From Candidatus Leptofilum gracile (GTDB lineage Bacteria > Chloroflexota > Anaerolineae > Promineifilales > Promineifilaceae), in assembly GCA_016713825.1 (NCBI GenBank), contig JADJOJ010000007.1, positions 868,001 to 932,000 on the forward strand: DNA of 64,000 bases, in the 5' to 3' direction. A model generated the notes under the pieces. The model saw only the letters and a program-made list of their open reading frames with translations. It did no database searches and was not told the DNA's origin. The translations under genes were made by a program, and so were the position numbers. The number at the start of each line of letters is the position of its first letter. The stretch's first letter is position 1. Positions 50,628 through 60,340 of the stretch are shown here, one piece after another.

Positions 50628-52477
50628 ATGGAAGTTCAAGTAAACCACAACCGCCAAGTCATGCTCCAGCGCGTCAAAACGTACTGGCTCGTCGGCGTTT
50701 TGCAAGAGTCGCTGCACGGCGCAGAGATGATCGATTTGTCGATGACCTACCGCACCAACGCTGTCGCCAGCCGCACAACCGCCGATTACCATCAACCGGA
50801 CAATTTACTGCCCGACGAAGTTTTCGACACCCCGCTGCCCATCGGCACCCAAATTACCAAGGTGTACGATGAGGCGGAAGGCACGCTGCTCATCATGGGC
50901 GAACCGGGCGCGGGCAAAACCACCATCTTGCTACAGCTGGTCACCGATTTGTTGTTTCGGGCGGAGATGAACGGCCGTCATCCCATCCCCGTGGTGTTTA
51001 GCCTGGCCAGCTGGGCGGGCAACATGCCGCTGGGCGACTGGATGGTCAACGAACTGGCCAACCGGTACGAGGTGCCCCGCCGCCTGGGGCAAGAATGGCT
51101 AAAAAATGGAGAACTGCTCCCCTGCTAGACGGTCTGGACGAGGTGGAACAAGAAAAACGCGTCGCCTGCGCCCACGCCATCAACCAGTTCCGCCAAAAAT
51201 TTATGCGCATGCCCACCGTCGTCACCTGCCGCATCAAAGATTACGAAGCGCTGGCCACGCGGCTCAATCTGGCGCAGGCGATTGTGCTGCAACCGCTCTC
51301 GCTAGAGCAGATTGACCAATATTTGGGCAGCATGGGGCCGCGCCTGGCCGGGCTGCGCGCCGCCCTGCAAACAGACATGACCCTGCGCGAGCTGGCCGAA
51401 TCGCCGCTGATGCTGAGCATGATGACCCTGGCCTACTACCGGATGCCAGAGCAGGTGGCGCTGTCGCTGGGCGACCGCAAAATGGGGCGCACGCTGCTGT
51501 TCGACGTGTACGTGGAGCGCATGGTGCGCTATCGCGGCGGCGAAGAGCTGTACCAACCGACCCAAACGGTGGGCTGGCTGGGCTGGCTGGCCCAAAAAAT
51601 GTCGCAGTTCAACCAGACCATCTTCTTTTTAGAAGGATTGCAGCCAAACTGGCTGCCCCGCGAGCAGCAGCGGCAGTTTGTGGCGGGCTTGCGCAATCGG
51701 CTGGTGGGGCTTTTTCTGCTGGTGGGCGTGCTGGTGGGGCTGCTGGGGCTGGCCATTGCCGATTGGCGGGCGCTGCTGGTGGGCGTGGGCGTGGGGCTGC
51801 TAACGGGCGGCTTGCTGGCGGGCTTACGGCTGCTGCTGGTGTGGGCGCGGGTAGATTGGTTCCGCATTGAGACGGTAGAAACGTTGAACTGGCGCTGGCT
51901 GCGGGGGTTGCTGGGCGGCGGTTTGGGTGCCGTTGGCGGGGCGCTGCTGGGCGGTTTGCTCTGGCTGGCGGGGCGCGGGTGGGACCTTTCACCCGCCTGG
52001 GTTTTGCTGCTGGCGCTGCTGGGCTTTGTGAGCCAATTTGTGGCCCACGCGGTGGAGCGGGACGAGACAAAGATGCGCACTACGCCGGGCCAGGGGTTTG
52101 TGCGGTCGGCGCGGAACGGCCGTCTCATTGCCACACTCACCGGGGTAGGAACGGCCGTTTCCCTCACCCTCGGCTGGCTACTCAGCAACATGCTCAACTG
52201 GGGCTTAAGCTGGCAGACGTTTTTGCTTTTTGCCGTTGGGGCGACGCTTTACCTGGGGCTGTCGGCTGGGTTGGCGTACGGCGGGTTGGCGGCGTGGCAG
52301 CAGCGGCAGCTCAGCCGGGTGCTGGCCCACAGCCTGCTCATCCCCCACGATTTTTTGGCCTTTCTGGATTACGCCGCCGAGCGCAACCTGCTGCGCCGCG
52401 TTGGGGGTGGCTACATGTTTGTCCATTTGCTGCTGCTGGATTATTTTCGGGAAAACGGCCGTTCCCCCTCACCATAA
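50628..52477 (+). CDS. NACHT-type STAND NTPase with multi-helix C-terminal membrane domain, single frame break
   Basis: The joined protein has 616 residues. A short N-terminus (VKTYWLVGVLQESLHGAEMI) precedes the P-loop GEPGAGKTTILLQLV near residue 90. The frame breaks at the C-run 51119-51122, inside Walker B. One extra base restores LLPLLDGLDEVEQEKR. VTCRIKDYEAL is the sensor-type motif and LSLEQIDQYL is typical NACHT. From about residue 360 there are several Gly/Leu-rich helices (LVGLFLLVGVLVGLLGLAIA onward), so the effector or anchor is membranous. STAND NTPases act in signalling and phage defence. The ligand is unknown. Confidence 0.8.
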
Positions 52478-52543
52478 GAAAATAGGACACGGATAAGAAA
52501 AAAATCCGTAAAATCCGTGCCTTCCGTGTCCCATTCAAAAAAA

Positions 52544-52897
52544 ATGAACAAGCCAATCCATCCAGACGCGACAACTTTTTTAAGGAAGGTGGTAACGGCC
52601 GTAATCGACCGCCCCCTCCATTCACACCATCCAAAATGGGGCTTTGTCTACCCGGTGAACTACGGCTGCCTGCCCGGCGTACCTGCGCCCGATGGCGACG
52701 AATTGGACGTCTACGTGCTCAACGTGAACGTGCCGCTGCGCCGCTTCACCGGCCTCTGCGTCGCCGTCATCCACCGCCTGGACGATGACGACGACAAGCT
52801 GGTTTTACTGCCGCCCGGCCAACAACTTTCCGACGAGGATATTCGGGCGCAAACAGCGTTTCAGGAGCGATTTTTTAATTCGGTTATTCTCCGCTAA
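52544..52897 (+). CDS. Short inorganic pyrophosphatase-like protein
   Basis: The product has 117 residues from the ATG at 52544. It has PKWGFVYPVNYGCLPG near residue 29 and PDGDELDVYVLNV, where DGDELDV is the family I soluble pyrophosphatase signature. Later acidic residues (LDDDDDKLVLL) follow. It is shorter than E. coli Ppa (175 residues) and lacks the N-terminal strands, so it may act on another phosphate ester. Nine codons upstream in frame lack a ribosome site. Confidence 0.75.
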   Translation: MNKPIHPDATTFLRKVVTAVIDRPLHSHHPKWGFVYPVNYGCLPGVPAPDGDELDVYVLNVNVPLRRFTGLCVAVIHRLDDDDDKLVLLPPGQQLSDEDIRAQTAFQERFFNSVILR

Positions 52898-53016
52898 AAT
52901 CCGGCCGATTTTCTGCTTCTTTTTGGCAGCCTATTTCCCCACAACAAATTAAATACACCCTGAGATAACCTTCAGAATATCGTCTTGTCTGGTGAGACGT
53001 GATACGCTCTTAGCTT

Positions 53017-54975
53017 ATGGAATTCTTACAACAATTGCCTCTCTTTCTGCTCAATTTCAGCCTGATTGCCCTGGCTTCGTGGCAAATTGGACGGCTGTTT
53101 GCCCACTTCAATCTACCCAAAATTAGTGGTTACCTGTTCACCGGGCTGCTGGCCGGGCCATTTGTGCTGGATTTTGCCAGCGCGGAGGTCATCGAATCGC
53201 TCCGTTTTATTGATGAGATTTCGCTGGCGTTTATTGCCTTTGCCGCGGGCAGCGAGCTGTATTTGCCAGAAATTCGGGGGCGGCTGCGCAGTATTGGGCT
53301 GGTAACGGCCGTTATCGTCTTTGTCACCGTGCTGGGGGGCACCCTGGCCGTGTTTCTGCTGGCCGATTTCATCCCCTTCATGCAGGAATTCCCCACGAGC
53401 AGCCAGGTGGCCATTGCCCTGATGGCCGCCACCATCATGGTGGCCCGCTCCCCTTCGGTCGCCATCGCCCTGATCAACGAGCTGCGGGCACGGGGGCCGT
53501 TTACCCAGCTGGCGCTCGGCGTCACCGTTATTTCCGACGTGCTGGTGATCGTCTTTTTTGCCGTCAGCGCCGACGTCACCGACGCCGTGTTGACGGGCGT
53601 TCCCATCAATTTGGGTTTGCTGCTGCTGCTGGCGCTAGAGCTGCTGCTATCGGTGGGGGTGGGCCTTGCCCTGAGCCGGGGGTTGCTAGAGGTGCTGAAC
53701 CGGAACTGGCAGATGTGGGTGAAAACGGCCGTTATCCTGGCTATCGGGTTTGGCGTCTTCTTGCTCTCATCCTGGCTGCGCGACTACACGCACGACAACT
53801 TCCCCATCGAGATTTTGCTGGAGCCGCTGCTCATTTGCATGGTGGCCAGCTTCATCATCAACAACTACAGCAAACGCCGCCTGGAATTTTCTGAAATTTT
53901 GCACGACGTTGGCCCCTACGTGTACGTCGCCTTTTTTACCCTGGTCGGCGAAGGGTTGAAGCTAGAAATTTTGGCCCAGGTGTGGCCCATCGCCCTGGCG
54001 CTGGCGCTCATCCGCGTGGTGGTCATTTTAATTGGCTCCTTTGGCGGGGGGCTGCTGGCCGGGGATTCGATGAAAAGCAATCGGCACAAATGGATGGTGT
54101 TTGTCACCCAGGCGGGGGTGGCTTTGGGGCTGGCCAAAGAAGCAGCGGTAGAGTTCCCCGGCTGGGGCGATGCCTTTGCCACCACCATCATTGCCATGGT
54201 GGTCATCAACGAGATCGCCGGGCCAATCTTGTTCAAATTTGCGCTTAACCGCATGGGCGAAACGCACGTACAGGCAGACTCGGCCCCGTTCGACGGGGTG
54301 CGGGATGCCATCATTTTGGGGCTTAGCCCGCAGTCGGTGACGCTGGCGCGGCAGCTGAAGGCGCACCATTGGCAGGTGCGGCTGGCCGCGCTAGACAACG
54401 AAAAAATGCAGGAGCGGCTGGAACTGCTGGATTGTCCGCTGGAAGTGCATCTGCTGCCCGACCTGACGGCGGAGGCGCTGACGTCGCTTGAGGCAGCCCA
54501 GGCCGACAGCTTTGTGCTGATGCTGCCAGACGCGCAAAATTTGGCCGCGTGCGAAATTATTTTTGAGCATTTTGGCACAGAAACGGTGGTGGTGCATCTA
54601 ACCGACCGGTCGCTGCGGCCCCAATTTCAGGAGTTTGGGGCGCTGATTGTGGAACCGGAAACGGCCGTTGTCTCCCTACTGGAACAATTTGTGCGCGCCC
54701 CTTCCGCCTCTTCCCTGCTGCTGGGCACCGACCACCGGCAAGAGATTGTGGAGATCGAGCTGCGCAACCGGGATTTGGACGGCGTTTCGCTGCGCGACCT
54801 GCGCCTGCCGCTAGACGTGCTCGTTTTAACCGTGCGGCGCGGGCAGCAAACGTTGGTCTCGCATGGGCACACCCAGCTAAAATTGGGCGACAAGGTCACC
54901 TTGTACGGGGTGCCCGAGCGGCTCAACGAGGTGATGCTGCGCTTCGAGGCTCAAACCGCCCCGTTAACAGATTAG
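53017..54975 (+). CDS. CPA2-family cation:proton antiporter with RCK-like tail
   Basis: The 652-residue protein has about 12 transmembrane helices of the Na/H exchanger fold (SLIALASWQIGRLFAHFNLP, ISGYLFTGLLAGPFVLDF, VARSPSVAIALINELRARGP). In the core, SLAFIAFAAGSELYLPEIR and LALGVTVISDVLVIVFF hold likely ion residues. The C-terminal 240 residues are a degenerate RCK_N (VRDAIILGLSPQSVTLARQL) and a TrkA_C (SLRDLRLPLDVLVLTVRRGQ). It is like KefB/KefC. The next gene is a paralogue one base away. Confidence 0.87.
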   Translation: MEFLQQLPLFLLNFSLIALASWQIGRLFAHFNLPKISGYLFTGLLAGPFVLDFASAEVIESLRFIDEISLAFIAFAAGSELYLPEIRGRLRSIGLVTAVIVFVTVLGGTLAVFLLADFIPFMQEFPTSSQVAIALMAATIMVARSPSVAIALINELRARGPFTQLALGVTVISDVLVIVFFAVSADVTDAVLTGVPINLGLLLLLALELLLSVGVGLALSRGLLEVLNRNWQMWVKTAVILAIGFGVFLLSSWLRDYTHDNFPIEILLEPLLICMVASFIINNYSKRRLEFSEILHDVGPYVYVAFFTLVGEGLKLEILAQVWPIALALALIRVVVILIGSFGGGLLAGDSMKSNRHKWMVFVTQAGVALGLAKEAAVEFPGWGDAFATTIIAMVVINEIAGPILFKFALNRMGETHVQADSAPFDGVRDAIILGLSPQSVTLARQLKAHHWQVRLAALDNEKMQERLELLDCPLEVHLLPDLTAEALTSLEAAQADSFVLMLPDAQNLAACEIIFEHFGTETVVVHLTDRSLRPQFQEFGALIVEPETAVVSLLEQFVRAPSASSLLLGTDHRQEIVEIELRNRDLDGVSLRDLRLPLDVLVLTVRRGQQTLVSHGHTQLKLGDKVTLYGVPERLNEVMLRFEAQTAPLTD

Positions 54976-54976
54976 C

Positions 54977-56914
54977 ATGAATCAACTGCCTGATTTTTTC
55001 TTTATTTTGGTTGCGTTTGGCGTCATTGCCCTGGCAGCACGGCAAATTGGTGAATTTTTTACCCGCCTGCGTTTGCCGCTGATTACCGGCTACCTGTTCA
55101 CCGGGCTGTTGGTGGGGCCGTTTGTGCTGGGGTTTGCCAGCGAGGAATCGCTGGAACAGCTGCGGTTTATTGATGAAATTTCGCTGGCGTTTATTGCTTT
55201 TGCCGCCGGGCGAGAGCTGTATTTGCCAGAGCTGCGCGGCCGTTTGCGCAGCATTGGCCTGGTGACGGCGGGGCTGGTTCTCACAACGCTCACTTTTGTG
55301 ACGGTGGCCATGCTGCTGCTGGCGGAACAGATTCCATTTATGCAGGCGTTGGGGGGAAACGGCCGTTTCGCCATTGCCCTTCTCGCCGGAGCTATCCTCA
55401 CCGCCCGCTCCCCCTCCTCCGCCATCGCCATCGTCACCGAGCTGCGCGCCCGTGGCCCGTTTACCCAGATGGCCCTGGGCGTCACCGTCATCATGGACTT
55501 CATCGTCATTGTGCTGTTTGCCCTCAGCTCCTCCGTGGCCGACGCCCTCTTTGCCAACGTGCCCCTCAACGTCAGCTTCGTTTTCCTGGTGCTGGTTGAA
55601 TTGGCCCTGGTGGGCACGCTGGGCTATGCGCTCTCCTGGGCGCTGCGCTGGATTTTGGGCCGCCGCTTCGACGCCTCGCTAAAAACGGCTCTCATTTTGC
55701 TGGCCGGGTACAGCACCTTTCTCATTTCCCACTGGCTGCGGGATTATTCGCACGAAAATCTACCGTTTGAGCTGCTGGCCGAGCCGCTGCTCATCTGCAT
55801 GATTGCCAGCTTTTTGGTGAACAATTACAGCCCATTGCGCGCGGAATACGGCCGTCGCCTCCACGACATCGCCCCCTACATCTACATCGCCTTCTTCACC
55901 CTCACCGGCGAATCGCTGGAGCTGGGCGTGCTGGCCGACGCCTGGCAAATTGCCCTGGCGCTCTTCCTGGTGCGCCTGGTGGCCGTGATGATTGGCTCGT
56001 TTACCGGCGGCGTGCTGGCCCGCGACCCGATGCGCTACAATCGGGTTAAATGGATGGCGTTCATCACCCAGGCGGGGGTGGCGCTGGGGCTGGCTAAGGA
56101 AGCGGCCGTAGAGTTCCCGGCGCTGGGTGCCCAATTTTCCACGCTGATCATCGCCGTGGTGGTGCTCAATGAGATGGTCGGGCCGCTCTTCTTCAAATGG
56201 GCCATCAACCATCTAAAAGAAGCCCGCACCCGGGCCAAAACGCCGGAATTTGATGGCGTGCGCGATGTAATTATTTTTGGCGTCGAAGGCCAGTCGCTGC
56301 TGCTGGCCCAGCAGCTCCGGCGGCACAATTGGGAAGTGAAGGTTGCCTGTTTGCAGCCCAGCCTGGGCGAAAACTTTGCCGAATCAGCCCCCGGCGAGTT
56401 GGCGCTGGTGATGGTCAATGATTACACGCTACAAAGTTTGCAGGCGTTGGCGGCGGATCGGGCAGATGCGGCCGTTCTCATGCTGTCTGACGAGGAAAAT
56501 TACGCCATCTGCGAACTGCTCTACGAACAGTTTGGCACCGAAACCGTGGTGGTGCGCCTGAACGACCGGGCCAACTTTGAAAAATTCCACGCCCTCGGCG
56601 CGCTAATTATTGACCCGGCCACCGCGATGGTGGGCCTGCTGGAGCAGTTTGTGCGCTCCCCATCGGCCGCCTCCCTGCTGCTGGGCATGGACGAGGGGCA
56701 GGATGTGGTAGATATCGAGCTGCGCAATCCGGCACTGCACGGCATTGCCCTGCGCGAATTGCAGCTGCCGCTAGACACGCTGGTGCTATCGGTGCACCGT
56801 AAAGGCAACACCATCATCTCGCATGGCTACACGCAGCTTGAGCTGGGTGACCGGGTTACCATTGTGGGCACACAAAACAGTTTAGACGAAGTCATGCTGA
56901 GGTTGGAAGGATAA
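54977..56914 (+). CDS. CPA2-family cation:proton antiporter, second tandem copy
   Basis: The 645-residue paralogue is nearly collinear with the preceding protein. Shared stretches include GYLFTGLL.GPFVL, LRFIDEISLAFIAFAAG and FITQAGVALGLAKEAAVEFP. The C-terminal RCK_N (VRDVIIFGVEGQSLLLAQQL) and TrkA_C (ALRELQLPLDTLVLSVHRKG) are also present. It starts one base after the first copy and is likely co-translated. The two may form a heterodimer or be recent duplicates with diverged regulation. Confidence 0.87.
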   Translation: MNQLPDFFFILVAFGVIALAARQIGEFFTRLRLPLITGYLFTGLLVGPFVLGFASEESLEQLRFIDEISLAFIAFAAGRELYLPELRGRLRSIGLVTAGLVLTTLTFVTVAMLLLAEQIPFMQALGGNGRFAIALLAGAILTARSPSSAIAIVTELRARGPFTQMALGVTVIMDFIVIVLFALSSSVADALFANVPLNVSFVFLVLVELALVGTLGYALSWALRWILGRRFDASLKTALILLAGYSTFLISHWLRDYSHENLPFELLAEPLLICMIASFLVNNYSPLRAEYGRRLHDIAPYIYIAFFTLTGESLELGVLADAWQIALALFLVRLVAVMIGSFTGGVLARDPMRYNRVKWMAFITQAGVALGLAKEAAVEFPALGAQFSTLIIAVVVLNEMVGPLFFKWAINHLKEARTRAKTPEFDGVRDVIIFGVEGQSLLLAQQLRRHNWEVKVACLQPSLGENFAESAPGELALVMVNDYTLQSLQALAADRADAAVLMLSDEENYAICELLYEQFGTETVVVRLNDRANFEKFHALGALIIDPATAMVGLLEQFVRSPSAASLLLGMDEGQDVVDIELRNPALHGIALRELQLPLDTLVLSVHRKGNTIISHGYTQLELGDRVTIVGTQNSLDEVMLRLEG

Positions 56915-56916
56915 CC

Positions 56917-58767
56917 ATGCCGCTATTTCCAGGTGAACTGCTCAACAAACGGTACCGCATCCACAGCCTGCTGGCTGAAGGGCAGTACGGCGCTACCTAC
57001 CGGGCGCGGGACGTGGTAGATGGCGTAGACGTGGCGGTGAAGGAGTATCTGGACAGCTCCGTGGCAATGCAGAAGCTGTTCCGCAAGGAGGCCCGCCGCC
57101 TGAGCGAGCTATCTCATCCGCAGCTGCCCCAGGTGCTAGACCATTTTGCCATCGAGGAAACCGGGCAATATTTGGTGAGCCAGTACGTAGACGGGGTGGA
57201 TTTGCAGAGCTTGTTGGGGCAATACGGCCGTCTTCCCCCCCAGCGCGTCGTAGAATGGCTGCAAGCAGCGTGTGAACCGCTGAACACCCTGCACCAAAAA
57301 GGGCAGCTGCACCTCAACATCAAACCGGCCAACATCCGCGTGGCCCCCGATGGCACCGTTTTTTTGGTAGACAGCGGCCTGCCGGGGCTGGGTGTACACC
57401 TGCACCGCCAGGGGTACGGCTCGCCCGAGCAGCAAGCGCAGCTAGACGTCACCCCCGCCAGCGACATTTACAGCCTGGGGGCAACGCTGTACACGCTGCT
57501 CACCAACAAAGTGCCGCCCCAGGCGCTCAGCCGGGAAACGGGCCTGGCTGATCTGGTGCCCGCCCGCGAGGTAAACGACCAGGTGCCGCCGTATCTGTCG
57601 CTGGTGGCCAACCGGGCGCTTTCTTTGCGGCCCGATGCGCGGTATGAAACGGCCGTTTCCTTCGCCAGCGCCCTCACCAAACCAAACAGCCAGCCAGAGC
57701 CAGCGCCCGAACCGCCCCGCCGCAGCCCCGCTGCCCAATTGGGCAGCCCCAAACCGCCCCGCCTCTCGCCCCGCACCCGGCGGCAAATTGAACTGCGCAC
57801 CATCATTGCCCTGGTGGTGCTGCTGGCAATTGTGGTGATCACCGGCGTCATTTTCACGCTCACGGGCCTGCAAGAAGATGACCCGATTGAGCAGGCACAG
57901 GCCACCGCCACGCTGGAATCGGCCATCGTGGCTGCGCTGACTTCGATGGCCCCCACGCCGTCGCCGCTGCCCGCGCCCACGCTGCCCCCCACCCCCAGCC
58001 CGGAACCGTTCATCACCGACACCGGGGCGCGGATGGTGTTTATGCCGGGCGGGCTGTTCCGCATGGGTACAGACGAGGGGGAGAATGATGAACGGCCGTC
58101 TCACCTCATCCGTATCGACCCCTTTTTTATTGATGAAACGGAGGTGACCAACGGGCAGTACGCCCAATGCGTGGCCGCTGGGGCTTGTGCCCCACCGCAG
58201 CGCAGCGGTGCCACCTACCATCCCGCCTACTTTGGCGACCCCGCCTACGACGATTATCCCGTCATCTTTGTCTCCTGGTACGCCGCCGATGCGTTTTGCG
58301 ACTGGCGCGGCGGGCGGCTGCCGTCTGAAGCGGAGTGGGAGATGGCCGCCGGGTTCGATCCGAACCAGAGCATTGTGCTGCGCTATCCGTGGGGGGATGC
58401 GTTCGACGGCACAAAGGTCAACTTTTGCGACGTGGGCTGCACGCGCGACGTGCGGGACGGCAGCGTAAACGATGGGCATCGGGATACAGCGCCGGTGGGT
58501 AGTTTTGTAAACGGCCGTTCCCCCATCGGCACCTACGACATGGCAGGCAACGTTATGGAGTGGGTCAGCGACTGGTACGACCCACGCTACTACGAAAGCA
58601 GCACCGACACCAACCCGCTCGGCCCGGCCGAAGGGGAATTCAAAGTGATCCGGGGCGGCTCCTGGCTCTCATCGGCCGAGGAGCTGCGCATTGTGGCCCG
58701 AAGCTCCTTCGACCCCACCGTGGCCCGCGCCAACCTCGGCTTCCGCTGCGCCATGACATCGCCGTAA
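56917..58767 (+). CDS. Degenerate protein kinase fused to formylglycine-generating-enzyme-like domain
   Basis: The 616-residue protein has a Ser/Thr kinase-like domain at about 10-250 with the nucleotide lysine (VAVKEYLDS). The catalytic HRD is HLN (QLHLNIKPANI) and DFG is DSG (FLVDSGLPG), so it is probably a pseudokinase. A transmembrane helix (TIIALVVLLAIVVITGVIFTL) and Pro/Thr linker follow. The outside part is a SUMF1/FGE-type lectin-like fold (MVFMPGGLFRMGTDEGENDE, DETEVTNGQYAQCVAAGA, RLPSEAEWEMAA, GNVMEWVSDWYD, RGGSWLSSAEELR). It starts two bases after the second antiporter gene. Confidence 0.85.
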   Translation: MPLFPGELLNKRYRIHSLLAEGQYGATYRARDVVDGVDVAVKEYLDSSVAMQKLFRKEARRLSELSHPQLPQVLDHFAIEETGQYLVSQYVDGVDLQSLLGQYGRLPPQRVVEWLQAACEPLNTLHQKGQLHLNIKPANIRVAPDGTVFLVDSGLPGLGVHLHRQGYGSPEQQAQLDVTPASDIYSLGATLYTLLTNKVPPQALSRETGLADLVPAREVNDQVPPYLSLVANRALSLRPDARYETAVSFASALTKPNSQPEPAPEPPRRSPAAQLGSPKPPRLSPRTRRQIELRTIIALVVLLAIVVITGVIFTLTGLQEDDPIEQAQATATLESAIVAALTSMAPTPSPLPAPTLPPTPSPEPFITDTGARMVFMPGGLFRMGTDEGENDERPSHLIRIDPFFIDETEVTNGQYAQCVAAGACAPPQRSGATYHPAYFGDPAYDDYPVIFVSWYAADAFCDWRGGRLPSEAEWEMAAGFDPNQSIVLRYPWGDAFDGTKVNFCDVGCTRDVRDGSVNDGHRDTAPVGSFVNGRSPIGTYDMAGNVMEWVSDWYDPRYYESSTDTNPLGPAEGEFKVIRGGSWLSSAEELRIVARSSFDPTVARANLGFRCAMTSP

Positions 58768-58847
58768 CCATTGCAATTTGCACCATCGCCACCCCCATAA
58801 ATTCCCACCAAACCTCAAATTGTGGCACAATAGAGGCAGGACTTACG

Positions 58848-58911
58848 CGTGCCAGGCAAAGGGCAAAGCCAGTTTGGTTAGCCAAAACCTATTTGCCCCT
58901 TGCCTGGCACG
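58848..58911. repeat. 20-bp inverted repeat in hydrolase leader
   Basis: CGTGCCAGGCAAAGGGCAAA at 58848 and TTTGCCCCTTGCCTGGCACG at 58892 pair with one mismatch. It lies 25 bases upstream of the hydrolase start and could terminate the upstream operon or control the leader. Confidence 0.7.
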
Positions 58912-58935
58912 CATTACAAAAATGAGAGGAATCAT

Positions 58936-59894
58936 ATGAATATTTTTCGGCGCGTTTTGCGTTGGTTGTTTATTTTGGGCGGCATTGCTGCCGGATTGAT
59001 GACGGCAATGGCCGCTTTGTTTGCCAAAAGGCTCATTACCCCGCTGCGCCAGCCGCTGTGGGGCACGCCAGATCAACTGGACATGGCCTACGAAAATGTC
59101 GCCTTCCCCGCCACCGACGGCGTGCGGCTGAGCGGTTGGTTCATTCCCGCCCCGGCCAATTCGCCGCGCCAGGGGGCCACGCTTATTTTTAGCCACGGCT
59201 GGGGCTGGAACCGGCTGGGCGAAGCGGCCACCGACGTGGTGGCTAACATGACGGGCGCGTCGCAGGTGGATTTGCTGCGACTGGCGTATAGTTTGCATAA
59301 AGATGGCTTTGGTCTATTGCTATACGACGGCCGTAATCATGGCGAAAGCGGCAGCCAATCCCCCATGCAGTTTGGTGAAGCCGAAGCGCAAGACGTGCTG
59401 GGCGCGATTGCTTACCTTAAGAGCCGCCCCGAAGTGGCCGTCAACCGCATTGGCGCGATTGGTTTTTCTGCCGGGGCCAACACGGTGCTGTTTAGCCTGC
59501 CCCAAACCAGCGACATTCAAGCGGCGATTGCGGTACAGCCCACTACCCCCACCCATTTTGCCGAGCGATTTGCGGCGCACCAGTTTGGGCCGTTGGGCAA
59601 GGCAATTTTGCCGCTGGCGGAGTTGATGTATCGGCAGATGGGGGGACGGCCGTTTAAAGAATACCGCGTAGGAACGGCCGCCGCCCACGCTGGCAGCACC
59701 CCTGTGTTCTGTATATCCAGGGGATGGGCGACCCGTGGGGCAGCCCCGCCGATGTGCAGCAAATGGCCGCCGCCACGCCCCACCCCAGCGGCCCGCTGCT
59801 GGTCCCCGGCGTAGACCGATACGACGGCTACCAATACCTCATCGACAACCCAGCCATCGCCACCGCCTTTTTTGAGCAGCATTTGCCGGAATAA
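58936..59894 (+). CDS. Membrane-anchored alpha/beta hydrolase, single frame break
   Basis: The start at 58936 follows GAGAGGAATCAT. The N-terminus has one transmembrane helix (LRWLFILGGIAAGLMTAMAA). The hydrolase fold shows FSHGWGWNRLG, LLLYDGRNHGESG and IGFSAGANTVL, where the serine is in GFSAG. The frame breaks at the TT 59707-59708. One extra T continues to FLYIQGMGDPWGSPADVQQM with the acid residue and VPGVDRYDGYQYL. The total is 319 residues. Relatives are peptidase S9-like or esterases. Confidence 0.8.
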
Positions 59895-59925
59895 TTTCAG
59901 CTAATCAATCCGTTGGAGGAATTTG

Positions 59926-60168
59926 ATGCAGGAACCAATCTCCATTCCACAAGCATATAGAGCAATGTTTGTCTTTATCAAAAATTATTACGAACGGAAA
60001 GGGAAACCTGCAGAATTAGGCATCCTGTTAAGCGATATTCAATTGATGAGTCATCTTTATCCGTTACGAGAGGAAAATGACTCTATTCGTTTAGAGACTG
60101 CTGACCCCGCTTCGTGGCACGATTGGTTAGAAGCAGTTAATACAATTCTTGATGAAGACAAGAATTAG
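59926..60168 (+). CDS. Small protein of unknown function (80 aa)
   Basis: ATG 59926 follows TTGGAGGAATTTG. The protein has YRAMFVFIKNYYERKGKPAE, LGILLSDIQLMSHL and DPASWHDWLEAV. The pattern of an N-terminal YY helix, a LLSD motif and DP.xWxDW resembles small immunity-like proteins found next to toxins in many bacteria. No toxin gene is seen here. Coding is AT-rich relative to neighbours. Identity is uncertain. Confidence 0.6.
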   Translation: MQEPISIPQAYRAMFVFIKNYYERKGKPAELGILLSDIQLMSHLYPLREENDSIRLETADPASWHDWLEAVNTILDEDKN

Positions 60169-60340
60169 CCATACGCTCGGCGAAGGTGGCAGAGGGTGGT
60201 GAAGGCGGCTTCGCTGACCTGGAAATTGGTGTCGTGAACGGCCGTTTCCAACCCAGGCATCGCATCCAGGGCCAAGCGGTTTGTTGGCGTACAGCGAAGA
60301 CACATTTGGAAGCCGTGCGACCCGGCAATGGTAAAAATAG

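Noticed and set aside
26230..59894. Frame breaks as programmed frameshifting or phase variation
   Set aside because: Runs are short (two to eight bases), lack slippery-site context, and affect unrelated housekeeping genes. Sequencing error explains them better.
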